Below are positions 45,011 through 57,700 of a stretch of 64,000 bases of DNA, one piece after another (position 1 is the stretch's first letter; each line of letters begins with the position of its first letter). Both the position numbers and the translations under genes were made by a program. The notes beneath the pieces were generated by a model that saw only the letters and a list, made by a program, of their open reading frames with translations, was not told the origin of the DNA and did no database searches. Where the stretch lies: NCBI GenBank assembly GCA_050084985.1, contig JBITNC010000001.1:18724001-18788000 (forward strand). Direction: 5' to 3'. The stretch is from Nageia nagi (taxonomy: Eukaryota; Pinophyta).

Positions 45011-45720
45011 GGTTATATTTTTTATAACTTTACAAATATGCATAAAGCAACCTATATGCATAATTACTTTATCATGCAATGTGATGTGGTTATATTTTTT
45101 AATAATTCCATAAATTGATTAAATCTTATTAATATGAGCAATGTGAAGAAAAATTTTAAAGTTTTTAATTTTCCTATAATGTATATTAGTCATGTGTTAA
45201 AATAAGGTAGGCTAGTAAAACTATAAGTTGAGTTTACCATATCTTGCCAATGAGTCACATAATAGTATATTGGAAGTGGTCATTACAAATTTACCTCTAA
45301 TGTCAACAATCTAACCCTTATCTAATTGACATAAGCTCTAGGCTCAATATGGTAGATAAAAGGCTTCCTAGGGCTAAGTATCCAGTTGGTGACTAAGTGT
45401 GTCCTTGAAGTGGAATATAGCATAGGGAGTTTCATTGGGAGAGTATTTCATGGCTTTCCAAGAGTATCAATCCTCGATGACGTAGCCAATGGATCGACTA
45501 GTCCATTGGTGTCACCCAAAATAACTCCCATCTACCTTTTTTATAGTCATTTGGTGGAAATTAATGACTCAATCCTAAGGCAATATTACCTTGATGACCA
45601 AATCCAAGTGTAACCTGCTCTATGGATAAATAATTCTAGTGGTGGGAACTCAAGAAAATTAGAATCATTGGTTGGTCATCACTTCTAACTCACTAATGTT
45701 CATTTTAAAGGCATCATGTA
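45011..45720. other. Conserved 700-bp block between two arrays, copy 1
   Basis: It aligns over its length with 62290-63005 in copy 2. Both contain CTTGCCAA.GAGTCACATAA, GGAAGTGGTCATTACAA and an inverted repeat at the same place (45486-45509: CCAATGGA and TCCATTGG). On the minus strand the inverted repeat lies within a frame beginning GDTNGL and continuing PLATS, shared with the 65-codon open frame of copy 2. A plus-strand 75-codon frame (45386-45613) is not conserved. The block may be a promoter/first exon for the minus-strand gene, or a subterminal region. Confidence 0.6.
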
Positions 45721-46885
45721 TATGCATCTAGAAAATAAAATATTAATATTAACATTGCACTAACATTAACATAACAATAAGGTAGCATTAACACTAACAT
45801 AGAATTCACATAGCTTTAGCATTTTGTTAACATTGTAAAAAAATTATCATTACCATTAAAATAACATAACATCACATTAACATTGCAATAAGATTAACAT
45901 TACTATTAAAAAAATTTAAATATAACATTAACATAGCATTAACATAACATTAAAATTAACAAAATATTAATGATATCATATTATTAACATTGCATTAATA
46001 TTTTACTTACATTAACATTGACATAGTATTAACATTTTTAACATTAACATAGTATTAATATAATATTAACACTAACATAGCATTAACAAAGTATTCACAT
46101 AGCTTTGACGTTGTATTAACATTGTAATATGACTAACATTACCATTAAAATAACATGAACATAATATTAACATCGCATTGCATTAACATTGATATATCAT
46201 TAACATACCATTAACATTAATAAAGCATTAATATAACATTAAACTAACATAGCATTAATAGAGCATACACATATCTTTGACATTGTATTAACATTGTAAT
46301 AGGATTAAAATTACTATTAAAATAATATTAACATCACATTACATTAACATTGACATAGCATTAACATACCATTAACATTAATATAAAATTAATACTAACA
46401 TAGCCTTAACAGATCATTCACATAGCTTTAATTAACATTGTAATAGGATTAACATTACCATTTAAATAACATGAATATAATATAACATTAATATTTACAT
46501 TACATTATCATAGTATTAACATTGTATTGATATTGCAATAATATTACAATTGTAATAAGATTAACATTAGCATTAAAATAATATGAACATAACATTAAAA
46601 TCGCATTGCATTAACATTGATATAGTATTAACATACAATCAACAGTAACATAGCATTAATTTATCATTCACATAACATTTACATTAAAATAGAATTTACA
46701 TTAACATTATCATATTATTAATATTGCATTAACATTGTATTATGATTAACATTATCATATTAATAATATTTCATTAACATGAACATAACAATAACATTGC
46801 ATTTTAACATTATCATAGCATTAACATAACATTTACATTCTAATTACATTAATGTTTCAATAATATTAACATTACCATTAACATA
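45721..46885. repeat. ATTAAC-rich array, copy 1
   Basis: Over 1.1 kb the plus strand repeats CATTAACATT, AACATAGCATTAACAT and variants, with hexamer-like spacing and no strict long period. The same array follows the conserved block in copy 2. Confidence 0.85.
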
Positions 46886-47475
46886 CTAATCCAAAAATCT
46901 AAATCCTAGCCTTTAACCCCAAACCCTTATACCCTTACCCTTAACCCTACCCCTAACTTTAACCATTAACACCTAACCCTAACTCCTAAATTATCCTAAC
47001 CACTAGCCTCTAACCCTTTAAATCTCCTTAACCCCAAACCCCATAACCCTTACCACTAACCTTAATCTTAACCCCTAACCCTTAACTTTAATCATAACTA
47101 ATAACACTAAACCCTAGCCCATAAACCCTAACTTGACTCTAACCCCAAAATCTCAAACTATTACCCTTAACCCTAAACCCTAAACCCTAACCCTTATCCC
47201 TAAACCCTTATCTTTAACCATACCCCTAACCTTAACCATTAACACCTAACCTTGACTCTCGCTAACATTAAACATTAACTCTTAACCCTAATAACTAGAT
47301 TATCGTAATCCTTAATCCAAAATCTTAATCGTTTGAACCTCCCTAATCCCAAACCCCTTAACCTTTAACTTTAATTGTAATCAATAACACCAAACCCTAA
47401 CCATACTCTTAACCCTAAGCCCCCAAACTATTACCCTAAAGCCAAACCCTAAACCCTAGCCTCTAACCCCAAACT
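46886..47475 (-). repeat. Telomere-like array in inverted orientation (CCCTAA on plus)
   Basis: About 590 bp of AACCCTAAACCCTAA, CCCTTAACC and CCCCTAAC variants. Here the C-rich strand is plus, opposite to the arrays at 29640-30712 and 59105-62285, so the ATTAAC array is flanked by telomere-like DNA in inverted orientation. Confidence 0.85.
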
Positions 47476-48534
47476 CTATAAATTTAAATTATTTATACAT
47501 ATAATTTTTTTAATTTTAAAATTATTTATTTAAATTATTTATACATTCAAATTTAATTTATTTAAATTATTTATTTTAATGTTTAACGTTGTGAGTGATG
47601 ATGCTCCTGAAGAAAATTTTGGTTAGGCACACCATTAGAAGGTACCCGAAACTCATAAAAACAAAACACACCCTGCCCCCCACTCCTCACTTTCATTTGT
47701 TTGGAGATTTTTTAGCTACGTAAGATTTTTTACCACATTCTAGTAAATTATTGTTTCTTTCTTATATATTTTTTATTATTTTACAATTAAATGTAAAACT
47801 TTAGGCAAAAAAATATAAGGTGTCTTAAATCTAGATAAAATTAGTAAAAACCCTAGGAATTTTTATAAATTTGAGGGTTTTTTAAATAATTTGAAAAAAA
47901 CATAAGGTATTTACCAAATTTTCTAAAAACCCTATAAAATTTAGAAAAAACCTTAAGGGTTTTACAAAAATTCTCTAAAAATTGGTAAAAATTCTAAGAT
48001 TTTTCCCAAATTTATAGGTTTTTAGAGAAATTGATAAAAACCCTATATATTTTTTAAATTCTTGGTAAAAAAATCCAAAATTCGGTAAAAACTCTAAGGT
48101 TTTTTCCAATTTTGAATTTTTTTTACTAAAAATCCTAACCCATACAAAACAAATTTTAAAAACACCATAAGAAAACATGTAGAAAATAAATTAGATAAAA
48201 ATTTAGGAAACTTACATGCTCCAATTTTAATCTTCTTAATCTACATTATAAAAATAAAACATTAAAATGAGTTATATATAAGACAATTTGTTATCATATT
48301 TTTAAAACATAATTTTTAACATATATTTTTTTAATAAATTTTTAAAATATAATTTCTTTTATCTTTATAACTAACTTAATTAATAAATTTAATATAATAA
48401 CTTTAAAATTTAATATAATTTAATATTTTATTTAAATTTAATATTTTAATATACTTTAATATAACAATTCTAAAATTTAATATAAAATTTATATTTAATA
48501 TATTTTTATGAAAAGTTCTTTGTATTATTAAAAT
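47476..48534. other. AT-rich spacer with AAACCCTA-containing imperfect repeats
   Basis: 47476-47580 and 48180-48530 are AT-rich with TTAAATTATTTA and AATATAATTTAATA runs. 47860-48150 repeats imperfect phrases of about 30 bp such as TTGGTAAAAACCCTA and its inverse AAGGTTTTTCC. No gene is seen; a 67-codon minus-strand frame (47975-48178) results from the repeats. Confidence 0.6.
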
Positions 48535-49199
48535 AAAAAAATTACAATAAAAGGAGGTAGCAGGTGGTATATAGCACACCCTAAAAAGTTACCACTTAAC
48601 CCTAATCACGAGTTAAGCAAATCCTAACCACACTAGCTTAAAGAAAACTAAGACAAAAAGATAACCACCCAATTAAAAATCATGAAAATAAAGCAAATCA
48701 TGCATTAGTCTCATAAGGAGATCCCATGGGGGCACATTAGCAACAACCATGTGATTCCATTCATTGGATGGCAAAGGGTGAAGGTCCCAACCATCATTAG
48801 CCTTAGGTAGGCTAACTTCTCTTATCACCCCATCCTAGAGCTTGTTGTGGAGATGAAGGTTGAGACCACCCTTGTTAGATAACCGATGTAGAGGGTAGTA
48901 ATGCATTCTAGCCTAGAGCATGGGCATCTGAAGGCTGAATGCCCCACCTCATAGGAGTTCAGGAGGAGCTAACCCTAGAGTCATGAAAACACTTCCAAGG
49001 AGGGGAAGAGTAGGCCCAAGTATGAACATCGCATTATGACCACAAATGTGATGGGGTACATCGATGTGAGTGAGATCATTAACAATCCTAAGAGGCTAGA
49101 CTAGAAGTAATCTACTAATAGCACATAAAGCATTATCCCAATATTCCAACAGAGTGTGAAGATGGGAAAGCTTGAGCTCCACCTTTTGAGCTTGGTCAA

Positions 49200-52100
49200 T
49201 AATCTACACCCACATGTTAGAAAATACCTAAATCTTGTTAGATAGAGAAAAATCAATTGTAGGAATGGATTCTTGAAAAATCACTTTGTTTCTAGTTTTT
49301 CAAATATGAAATAAAAGAGTGGAATGAAAGGTTTGCCATATAGTTCTCAAATTAAGGATGAGGGTGAAAGAATCCTCGAGCAATATCTACTACCATGAAA
49401 ATAATAAAGGCATGTAAGGACAAAAAAAGGAAGCTACCCACTTCCATATAGTGAAAGCCCTAGGATAAGTACAAAACACATGCATAATGAACTTGATTTC
49501 ATTGCAAAAAGTATACGTAGGGTGTACGACTCCAAGATACTTAAAGTGAGAACCTAAGGGAAGACTCTAGTTGAGCAAACTCCATACAAAAAAAGCTTTT
49601 TTTTGTTTATGGCATAAATCCCAAGTAGCTCTAAAGTGTTGGTTCCACTTGGTATGCTGGAAAACCAAATCCAATTTATCATTAAGCTGCAAAACCATGG
49701 GCAATGCTAGAGTAAGCCAATTGTAACCTAGGTTTGCTTTGTAATTGAGAAAGAGGGTATCGGGGTACCATCCTTAATATTTCCACCATAATTTCTGAGA
49801 GTTTACACCAATATTGTACATAAATAAAAAAGGTGTTAGCTCAATAACAATAACATAGGTGGCTTTGTTTAAGGTATTCAAGCAAAAATAATGCCTAAAT
49901 TGATCCCAGGAAATCCAACTCTTGGAGTGCTTATCAAAATAATCTACAATAGTAACAATACCTCATTTGAAAAATTTGTAGGTTTGCACCCATTTAACCT
50001 AGGTCATAAGGGTACCATTAAGATGAAATAGCAAAGACCATTATACATTCAACTTATTCATAGAGAGCCCTTCCACTTAATCCAAGGCACCATTTGTTGC
50101 CAAGCCTTTTAGATGCTCTAAGTAATAAAGGAACCTAAAATTTTGATAAAGATCAGAGCCACAATCAAAGAAGGAAAATCTAACCCCATCCAAATTTTTT
50201 TTTTAAGAGGAAAGCCCATAAACATTACATTTTTTATGAGGTCTTTCCAAGATTTAGGTCCTCTAAGAACTCTAAAAATTCACTAAGCATAAATAGCCAT
50301 TCCTTGGTGCTTGCAATCAAAAAGATCCATGCCCTTTGAGTCTTGAGTAAGGAAACATATTTTCCAAGCCACTCTATGGAACCCCTTCTTATTTACTTTG
50401 TTATTCTAGAGGAAATCTTGAAGAAGCTTTTCTAACTTATTATAGAAGGCCTACAAAGGCACCCAATAGGATAAATAGTACACATGGGTGGAAGCAAGAA
50501 CCTTAGAGCAAATTTGAAATTTGCTTAATAATGAGGGCTTTTTGTAGTTCCAGTAGTCTAGCTTTTTTTTCATCTTGGAAATCACATAGTTCCAAAGCTA
50601 AGGTGGTGACCCTTGAAATGCAAAGGGGATGCCTAAAACTTAAAAACCTACAAAGGTTGAATCTAATTCCATTGATAATTGGCTAACCAAGCTAGTATAT
50701 CCAAAGAGGATTGCCTATAGCAAAAAAAAATTCCCATTGAATGTTAGAGTTAGATGCCTAGTAGAAAGTGTCTAACCATTCCACTGTGCTAGAGATGGAA
50801 TGCTCATCCTCATGGATGGTTTTAAAGAAATAATCATTTATAAAGTGTCCATTATCAAGCTAAACTTGATTCCTAGGAAGCATGATCCCATGGATTTAGC
50901 CTTCACTAGAATGCTTGGCAAGTAGGTATCCAAAAGCTTATGTTACTAACACATAAAGATATGGGGATAGTAAGCAACCTATTTAATAAAGTGATGAATC
51001 CCTATAGCTTGAATCTACATATTATTCAAAGAAATAAAAACATAAATATCATTAATAACATATTCATAATGATCACAAATATGGTGCCAAACCCTAGAGC
51101 TTCCAACATGGAAAGATTGAAGATCCATTGGATCCTATCATAAGCTTTTTCAAATCTAGCTTCACAAAGAGAGTTCATTGGTTGGTCGATCGATCCCACT
51201 CTATTCCTTCCCAAATAGCTATAACATTATTTAAGATGTAATGATTTTGAATGAATCCAATTTTCTTAGGATGAATAATGATCGAAAGGATGTATCTAAG
51301 GTTTAATGCAAGGGCTTTTGAAATAATTTTATACCTAACATTCAAAAGAGTATTTGGCCTCAAATTTGTGATGAGCTCTATGTCACCCTACTTTAAGATG
51401 AACTTAATATTCCCTTTATTGATAAGGGCCCTAAGAGAGCCAATTTGAACTACCTCAAGGTAAACCTTATGAAGGTTGGATCCTAAAATATCCAAGTAGG
51501 CTTTATATAATTTATAAGGAAAGCTATCCAACCTTGGAGCTTTACTGTCTTCCATCTACATAAGAGCATCATCTAACTCCTTAAGAGTTAAGAGCTTCTT
51601 GCACTTAGCTTGATGCAAAGGAGAGAGTGGATAAGTTATTACATTTTTATAGAGCTAGATATTGCTCAAGAGTGTAAGGTTGAGCCATAAACACTTGATA
51701 ATAATGATGAGAAAAAGAATTAGCAATCTTTGGTAGAGATGTTAATCGAACTCCTTGATCCTACAAAGCTTTGAATTGTGTGGATTATCTTGGAGGATAG
51801 AGTATTAGAAATAATTCCTTAGAAACCTTATCCCTAATTTTAAACCAGTAGAGCTTGAATTTAATTTAGGCTCCCTTGACTTCATATATTTCAATCAGCT
51901 TGAGCTTATGTCTAATCTGGGCAACTTATGTTTGCAGGTGTGTATAGAATAAATTAGCTTCTAAGTGAATAGGAGCTTGAGCTAGCTTAGCATGAAGATC
52001 TATGAAAGATTAATGTCTGAACTAAGAAAATTTCTTACCTAACTTGCATAAAATAATAGATGTACAAAACATGGCACCATTCCACCAATCTATCCATTTA

Positions 52101-53070
52101 GAATCTCTAGAAGGTCGAGGGGCTAGGTTCCACACTCTCTAAATGTGGTATAACATAATATCACTCTACAAGAAAGAAGTATTTAGGAAGAACTGAGATT
52201 TATAATTCCACTATAATAATGAGTCAATTTGAATTCTAAAAGTAATGGGGGCATGATCAGATGAGGTGAGGTCCAAAATTATTTCCACGAATGGGGCCAA
52301 GGTCATCCTCTAGGAGAAGGAGAATTCCTAGTGGTTGAAAACCATATCATAATTAATTCATTTGATAACACATGCATGGACAACTTGATAATTATACCAT
52401 GTATACCAAATATAATCTAGGAAAAGGTTCACATAAAAGTTGCCATTAAAGTCTACCAACCCTAACTTATGTTTCATAAAGAACCACATCTCTCGATCCC
52501 TAAGGGCCAACTTATATTAGGAGTGGAATTGATCTTATCAAATGCCTTTTACTCCATATTAAATTCTCTACAAATAAGCCAAATTATCTATGGAAGAAGT
52601 GACAACACATACCACCATCATAATGCACACCTTTATGGGGTATTATTCGATGCATAAATATTAATGACTCCGAAAGATATGCCCTCCACTTCAAGAAATA
52701 CCAACACCACATTATGATTAGGATTAGTACCCCATGATATGAATTTATTTTTCCATTTGCTGCCTAACTGAATGATGACATAACCACTCCCATGAGGATG
52801 ATTTATGATGTACACTTAGCTATTTAACCAAATGGAAGTACATACTGACTACAAAGTGAAGTCATCTTCTTTAACTTCTTATAGACACACAAATTCAAGG
52901 CAACCATACATCTAAAAATATGAAAACATCTCCTCTCAAACCATATAATGTTAGATTGGATCTATTAGTGCTTGGGAATTCTAGGAAAAGAAATTCATTT
53001 AGGAATGTCTAAGATCATACCTCCCTGAGCATCCATGTCCAGTCCTGAATTGAAAAGATATTGAAAAAAA
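49200..53070 (-). pseudogene. LINE ORF2: endonuclease, reverse transcriptase, C-terminal domain, decayed
   Basis: Endonuclease: the piece at 52633-52815 has GSKWKNKFISWG and FGVINIYASN, the latter matching the VYASN/IYGPN motif of LINE APE-type nucleases. Reverse transcriptase: 51175-51363 reads RPNTLLNVRYKIISKALALNL followed by IGFIQNHYILNNV, the RPI.L....YKI...LA.RL and GF...R.I.DN motifs; 51026-51214 continues FEKAYDRIQW..L..ML..LGFG, containing the DFEKA(Y/F)D catalytic segment with the first Asp altered (RFEKAYD). The C-terminal part near 49250-49330 has HIWKTRNKVIF-like text typical of plant LINE ends. The intervening sequence is damaged by stops. Confidence 0.75.
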
Positions 53071-54370
53071 TTGTTAAAAACACTTTCCTACCCTTTATGA
53101 AAGGGACTGATATGACATCATTTATCCATGTATAGCATTGAATTTCCTTGAGGTGGGATATGGGAATATTATCCCTTGCTCAAGTGTGAACCCCCTCCAT
53201 TTGCTCTAAGTACTAAATAATTATAGAAACTAGAGGAAGACTATCCTCCTCTAAAAACACCCTTGGATCCTTAACACTTTGAGGAGTGGGAGCTTTAGTT
53301 TATAGTGTCAGTTTAAGAGCTACAACTTGTGAAAGGCTTACTAATGGCTGCCCATAATTAATTGGTTTAGTATCTTTTCCATTACATAGAGGAACCATCT
53401 ACCACTCCTCTTGAGAGACCTTTATGGGTTGATCCTAAGAAGGAGTTGGAGTAGCAAGGGAAATAAGTTTATTCTTAAACTTAGCTTCTATAAGTAGATA
53501 ATACTTAATTATATGGGCACTTGATTAACACTGATAACAAGTATTCAAGATATTGACATAAATAACCCTCTAATGAAGTAGGGTATCACCAACTTGAATA
53601 TCAATATATTCTTTGAAATACTTTGCAAGGTCAACCTTAACACACATCCTTTTGAATGGATAAGCCAAATAGAACCTAATAGGTTCATCACACACAAACT
53701 CACCAATCTAATTAGTGAGAAACTATAAGAAAGGCCACATGGAAAGAGGGAGACCTGGGAAATAAACCCACACCAGGATGACTAAGGAAACATAATCATT
53801 AACTAGAAAACCTCTAGTCTAACATTAAAAAATAAAATGGGTGCTATAAATATAGCTCAACCCTTTATCGAGAACCTTTTTTTCCTATTTAGGGTCAAAA
53901 AATTGAAAATAAAAAAAAAAAACCTTTAGTAAGGTTCTATACATGATCAACCTGAATGCCATAAGGATGCCAGTATTGATCAAGCCAAGTCTTAAGAACT
54001 ATATCTGAAGGTATGTGACCCAAGAAATACCCAATAAGGGTCTGATACTTAAGCTAAGAACATGTATGATGAAAATTATTCAAATGAATTACAATATCAA
54101 GAGATGTATTACCTCGCTATACACCTTGGGTATGAATTTCTGAGGATGCTTCATTATGGATGCCATTGCTCACTTCTACCACTTTAACCGATGAAGATGT
54201 AGAATGAGTTTGAGGTATAATAGAACACCTAGATCTACCCTAGGTGGACTAAATGCAAAAATCAACCAAGATATGGCTAGCCTAAATCTCGCACACTCTG
54301 CAAGAGAGTCAATAGTGTGACATAGTCTCAAGAAAACCTATGACATGCTACTCTAGTTCACTCTCCTTGG
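53071..54370 (-). pseudogene. LINE ORF1 (gag-like), decayed
   Basis: Minus-strand reading near 53500-53720 gives IGEFVCDEPIRFYLAYPFKRMCVKVD-like text (split by substitutions), then YIDIQVGD and CYQC..SAHIIK, matching a plant LINE ORF1 in which a DUF4283-type RNA-binding region is followed by a C-X2-C-X4-H-X4-C knuckle; the last Cys reads Tyr. The upstream half is less clear. It precedes ORF2, as in plant L1 elements. Confidence 0.55.
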
Positions 54371-54380
54371 CTCTGACAAA

Positions 54381-54660
54381 AGAAAAATATTTTTATATTT
54401 AAATTTAATATTTTAATATAATTTAATACATCTAAATTTTTAACCTCCTCTATCCAAAAAATTTTAACCACCCCCATCTAACCAAATTTTTGTAACCACC
54501 TAACATAAATGTTTTCAACACTCAATCTCTAACCTAATTTTTTTAACCCACTTTTACCTACATTTTTTAACATCCACTAACCTAAATTTTTTAACCCTCC
54601 CTATTTAACCAAAAACAATTAACTCAAATTTTTTAATCTAAATTTTTACATGTTAATGAT
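54381..54660. repeat. AT-rich repeats with AACC(T)AAATTTTTTAACC units
   Basis: After 60 bp of TTTAATATTTTAATA, a loose tandem of CCTAAATTTTTTAACC-like units runs to about 54640. The LINE appears to have inserted at or inside this AT-rich tract, since similar AT sequence lies left of it (48300-48530). Confidence 0.6.
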
Positions 54661-54806
54661 CTTAATGTTTTTAGTCTTTTAAATAGATTTTTTAAGACTT
54701 GTAGAGACTATTTTTATTTTAAATTGATGATTTTAATATTTGTAAAGTTTCAAAAGGTATTATTTATTATATGTTTATTAATGGATTATTTATTTTTTTT
54801 ATTTAG

Positions 54807-54915
54807 ATATTATCATGAGCAATGAAGGGGATGAGAGGAGGAGGTCCAATGATGACGAAGATAGGATTCGTAAAAAAAAACATCAACAAAACCTGACATT
54901 GATAAAAAAACATTC
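54807..54915 (+). other. Exon-like island with good splice borders
   Basis: TTTTTTTTATTTAG precedes, and GTAAGT follows, a 109-bp piece. It contains an ATG at 54815 followed by a highly charged frame (MSNEGDERRRSNDDEDRIRK). It resembles in style the acidic first exons of the CACTA gene on the other strand, but sequence identity is not obvious. A single exon without partners cannot be confirmed. Confidence 0.25.
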
Positions 54916-54919
54916 GTAA

Positions 54920-55419
54920 GTATTAATATGTACTATTTTATTATTAATATATTTTCTTTAATGGTACTTATTTTGTAAGATAAATAATATTTGTTATTTA
55001 ATTTTCTTACAAATGGTAACACTTAAGCAAGTGTTTTTTTTAGTTAAAAAAAATACTATTAATATCTAAAAAATTGCATATTTTACAAAAATTGGCTATT
55101 CGCCATAGCATTGATGTAGTAAAATTTTGCTATAGAATTTAAACCTATATCTTTAAAATTTGGCCTTGGGATAAAAAAAAACATAACATTGTGACTAGAT
55201 ATTATAGCCAAAAAATTTAGTCTTCAGCTTCACGGTGACTGCAAATGTCTGTTGATGTTGTAAAAAAGCTCACTACATTGAAATTTGGGAATCCTTCTAG
55301 TACAGTTGTTATCTTTAAGTATCCTCCATGCATATATTCAGAGGTTGACAATACCTAATGGAACATGTTCCTTTGATAGATATGTGTTATGGGGGCATAA
55401 AAAAACTAAATATTTGTAA
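54920..55419. other. No gene recognised
   Basis: AT-rich sequence. A 61-codon plus-strand frame starting at 55358 looks like antisense of a LINE 3' end and is not called. Confidence 0.5.
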
Positions 55420-56660
55420 GGTGGGAACCAATTCTATCCCACACCTTATCCATAGAGAGTTGGATCTTGTAAAATATTTGATTGTTTCTTTCTATTCAAA
55501 TGTTCCAAATGATCATGGTAGGTTTTGCTTCCCAAATGATTAAGGGAATAAAATCAAGTCAAGGATATCTCCATGGGATATCAAATCTCCCATTGAATGA
55601 GGCCTAGTCCAGTCTAAGGTGAAAATTGAACAAAAGTTCCCCAAATCTTAGTAACAAATTGATAATACAAAAGGGTGCGATCGTATTTCATATTGCTCTC
55701 CACACATAATGCAATGGATAATGTCTAGCCATCCTTGTTATGAAGTTGTACCCATGATAAGAATTTATCATGTATAGCACACTAGATGAAGAACTATACC
55801 TTAGGCCAAGCCTTGGTTTTCAACACACTTCTTCCATACCAATGGAGGAAACTTTGATGAATTAGTTTTGAAAAAGGTTTTGTATGCAGAGGATATAGTA
55901 TAATATTCAAAGGGAGTAAGAGACCAAGAGAGATAATCTTCACCATTCAGCTTAAGCTTGTACAATAAGAGAAGAGATTTCATCTTGCTTTTTTTCATGG
56001 TGTAATTTTTAATGGCATACATTCTATCAATTATTAATACTTCAAGCGTTAGCCATTTGTATACAACTAATACCAATAGACCTCCACTAACTTTTCCCAA
56101 GTATTACATAAGAGATGTTGCAAATTTTAAAAACCATCAAGGCTGAGAGTGGGATGTATGATAAATAAGAATCATGCTAGAATCTTACCTTGTTACCCAC
56201 TATTGGGACCCATTTAAAAAAATTGACCACTTTCATCCTTACTCTACATGATCCATTCCAAACCATGGAGCCAATTGGTGTGTCATTTGTTGTAAAGATT
56301 CTCTCATGTTCATTAGAATCTAGATATTTGGATCTTAAGGCTTTACTCCAAATACCATGATCATAAAAGTATATTCTATAAACTAGCTTACCCAAAAGAG
56401 TTTTATTCATAACTTTGAGACAGTGAATACCTAGACCTCCATATTGTTGCTTCGTGCAAACTTGATCCCATGCAACCAGATGAGATATACTATTTCTTGA
56501 ATTACCTTCTCATAGAAAGTTCCTCAGTAATTGTTCTATTTTATCTAGAATATACCTTGGTATCTAAAATACCCCCATCCAAAATATAGGCAAGGAGACC
56601 TCTCAAAATTGCTTTAATTTTAACTAGTCTTCCCGATGAAGTGAGCCACTTATTTTTTCA
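55420..56660 (-). mobile_element. LINE 3' fragment (second copy), minus strand
   Basis: This is the C-terminal part of a plant LINE ORF2. Near 56500-56440 the minus strand reads KQQYGGLGIHCLK, then the open frame 56177-56410 has NKTLLGKLVYRIY and GIWSKALRSKYLDS with GSMVWN, the usual region after the RT. The open frame 55801-56100 has SWSLTPFEYYTISSAYK and PPLVWKKCVENQGLA, matching the start of the zf-RVT domain (Y.V.S.Y......W..W). The RT core is absent, so this is a 5'-truncated insertion or a remnant. It matches the family type of the LINE at 48535-54380 but comparison is by motif only. Confidence 0.7.
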
Positions 56661-57393
56661 TTCTACCATTTTAACATGGAACTTAGAGATGAGTTTATCT
56701 TAAAAATTCCCTACATTGCCTCCTTGAAAGAGGGGGCAATTCTAAATACCAATTGTAGAGAGAATCCATTATCATTCCTAGGATATGGGCCATCAGGAAA
56801 ATTAGTTTTAGGGCATATTAATACCATCACTAATACATTTTATGTCATCCCATGCATCATAAAAGTGGGTTTTAACATCTTAACATATTATAGGTTAGTG
56901 TTTGGAAATTTATTTCAAAGTAAATTTGATGAAAATGTTGATGCCTCTCTTAATGTTTTACTTGATGCATTGCTTAACACATTTTTTGCACTTTTGTGAC
57001 ATTTTGCTTGATGCTTTTTTTAATATTGTTTTAACATTTTGCATGATGTTTTTTTTGCTATAAATTTTAATATTTCACCCATTAAACATGTTTATCATTT
57101 TGATGTTTTAAATGGTTACATATGGCATTGATTGAACATCTTAAACATGAAAATTGCTAATTATTCCAATACATCTACTTCAATAGAAAATAAAGCTACA
57201 ATAGAGGAACTATTACAAATACAGTACATAGTTATATATGTATGAATGAATGATATAAATGCATTAATATATGGCGCATTATATATTTAGATCAATATTC
57301 AAAGTGAAAAAGTAATCTGCAAATTACAAAACATTCCAAACAATACTATAATATATATATAATGTTTAATTCATCAAATGTACATGTAATATT
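56661..57393. other. No gene recognised; expected left end of CACTA copy 2 not found
   Basis: By analogy with copy 1, a CACTACAAG terminus would lie near 56840, but none is present. A 107-codon plus-strand frame (56676-56999) ends in a loosely repeated segment (LNVLLDALLNTFF) that reflects the repeated TTTTGCTTGATG phrases near 56940-57060. I do not regard it as a gene. Confidence 0.45.
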
Positions 57394-57700
57394 TTAATCA
57401 TCATTATAATCATTTTCATCAAGAATACTTATAACATGTTTTCCTCTTAGATCATAATCAATTACAAACCATGTCTTTTCATGTAGTACATATGGAAAAA
57501 AAAATATTTGACTACAATGTTGTGGTAAAACATATGGCTCTTTTTCTTGAGGTAAATATCGTGTGGACTCAATTGCATAATAACCACTTGGTATATCATG
57601 CAATATTGTTCTTCTATTTATAAATCCTTCGAACCATTTACATTTAAATACTACACATTTGAATGATCTAAAATTTAATTGTAGGATTTCTTTAATTTTT
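57394..57700 (-). pseudogene. DUF4216-like C-terminal piece of CACTA transposase, copy 2
   Basis: The open frame 57394-57603 has PYVLPQHCSQIFF and TWFVIDYDLRGKHV, closely matching the copy 1 piece at 5481-5750 (PYVLP, WFVINVDLRGKH). Upstream, in the flanking frame, FKCKWFEGFINRR corresponds to the CKWFDKFNRR of copy 1. DUF4216 is the usual C-terminal domain of plant CACTA transposases. Confidence 0.65.

Larger units (their letters stand above)
4930..47475 (-). mobile_element. CACTA-type (En/Spm) DNA transposon, copy 1, with nested insertions; right end uncertain
   Basis: The left end carries CACTACAAGAAAA, the canonical plant CACTA terminal motif, followed by imperfect subterminal phrases. 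Transposase sequence on the minus strand begins about 550 bp inside it. After removing two nested retrotransposons (8083-26203 and 30713-44809), the order from left is: terminus, tnpD 3' half, tnpD 5' half, SET-like frame, acidic N-terminal pieces, TTTAGGG-like array, conserved 700-bp block, ATTAAC array, inverted CCCTAA array. The matching right terminus (CTTGTAGTG) was not found, so the right limit is a guess from the end of the arrays. A second copy from 57394 repeats the same order. Confidence 0.55.
48535..54380 (-). mobile_element. L1-type LINE, near full length but decayed, minus strand
   Basis: Coding order on the minus strand is a gag-like ORF1 with zinc knuckle, then ORF2 with endonuclease, reverse transcriptase and C-terminal region. 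It starts near 54380 and ends near 48535 in AT-rich DNA. Flanking sequence on both sides is similar AT-rich repeat (ATATTTTTAT occurs at both edges), possibly part of a target duplication, though low complexity makes this unsure. Stops and frameshifts are many. Confidence 0.75.

Noticed and set aside
56676-56999. 107-codon plus-strand frame
   Set aside because: Its second half comes from repeated TTGATG-type phrases and its first half lies opposite the LINE fragment border; no family features.
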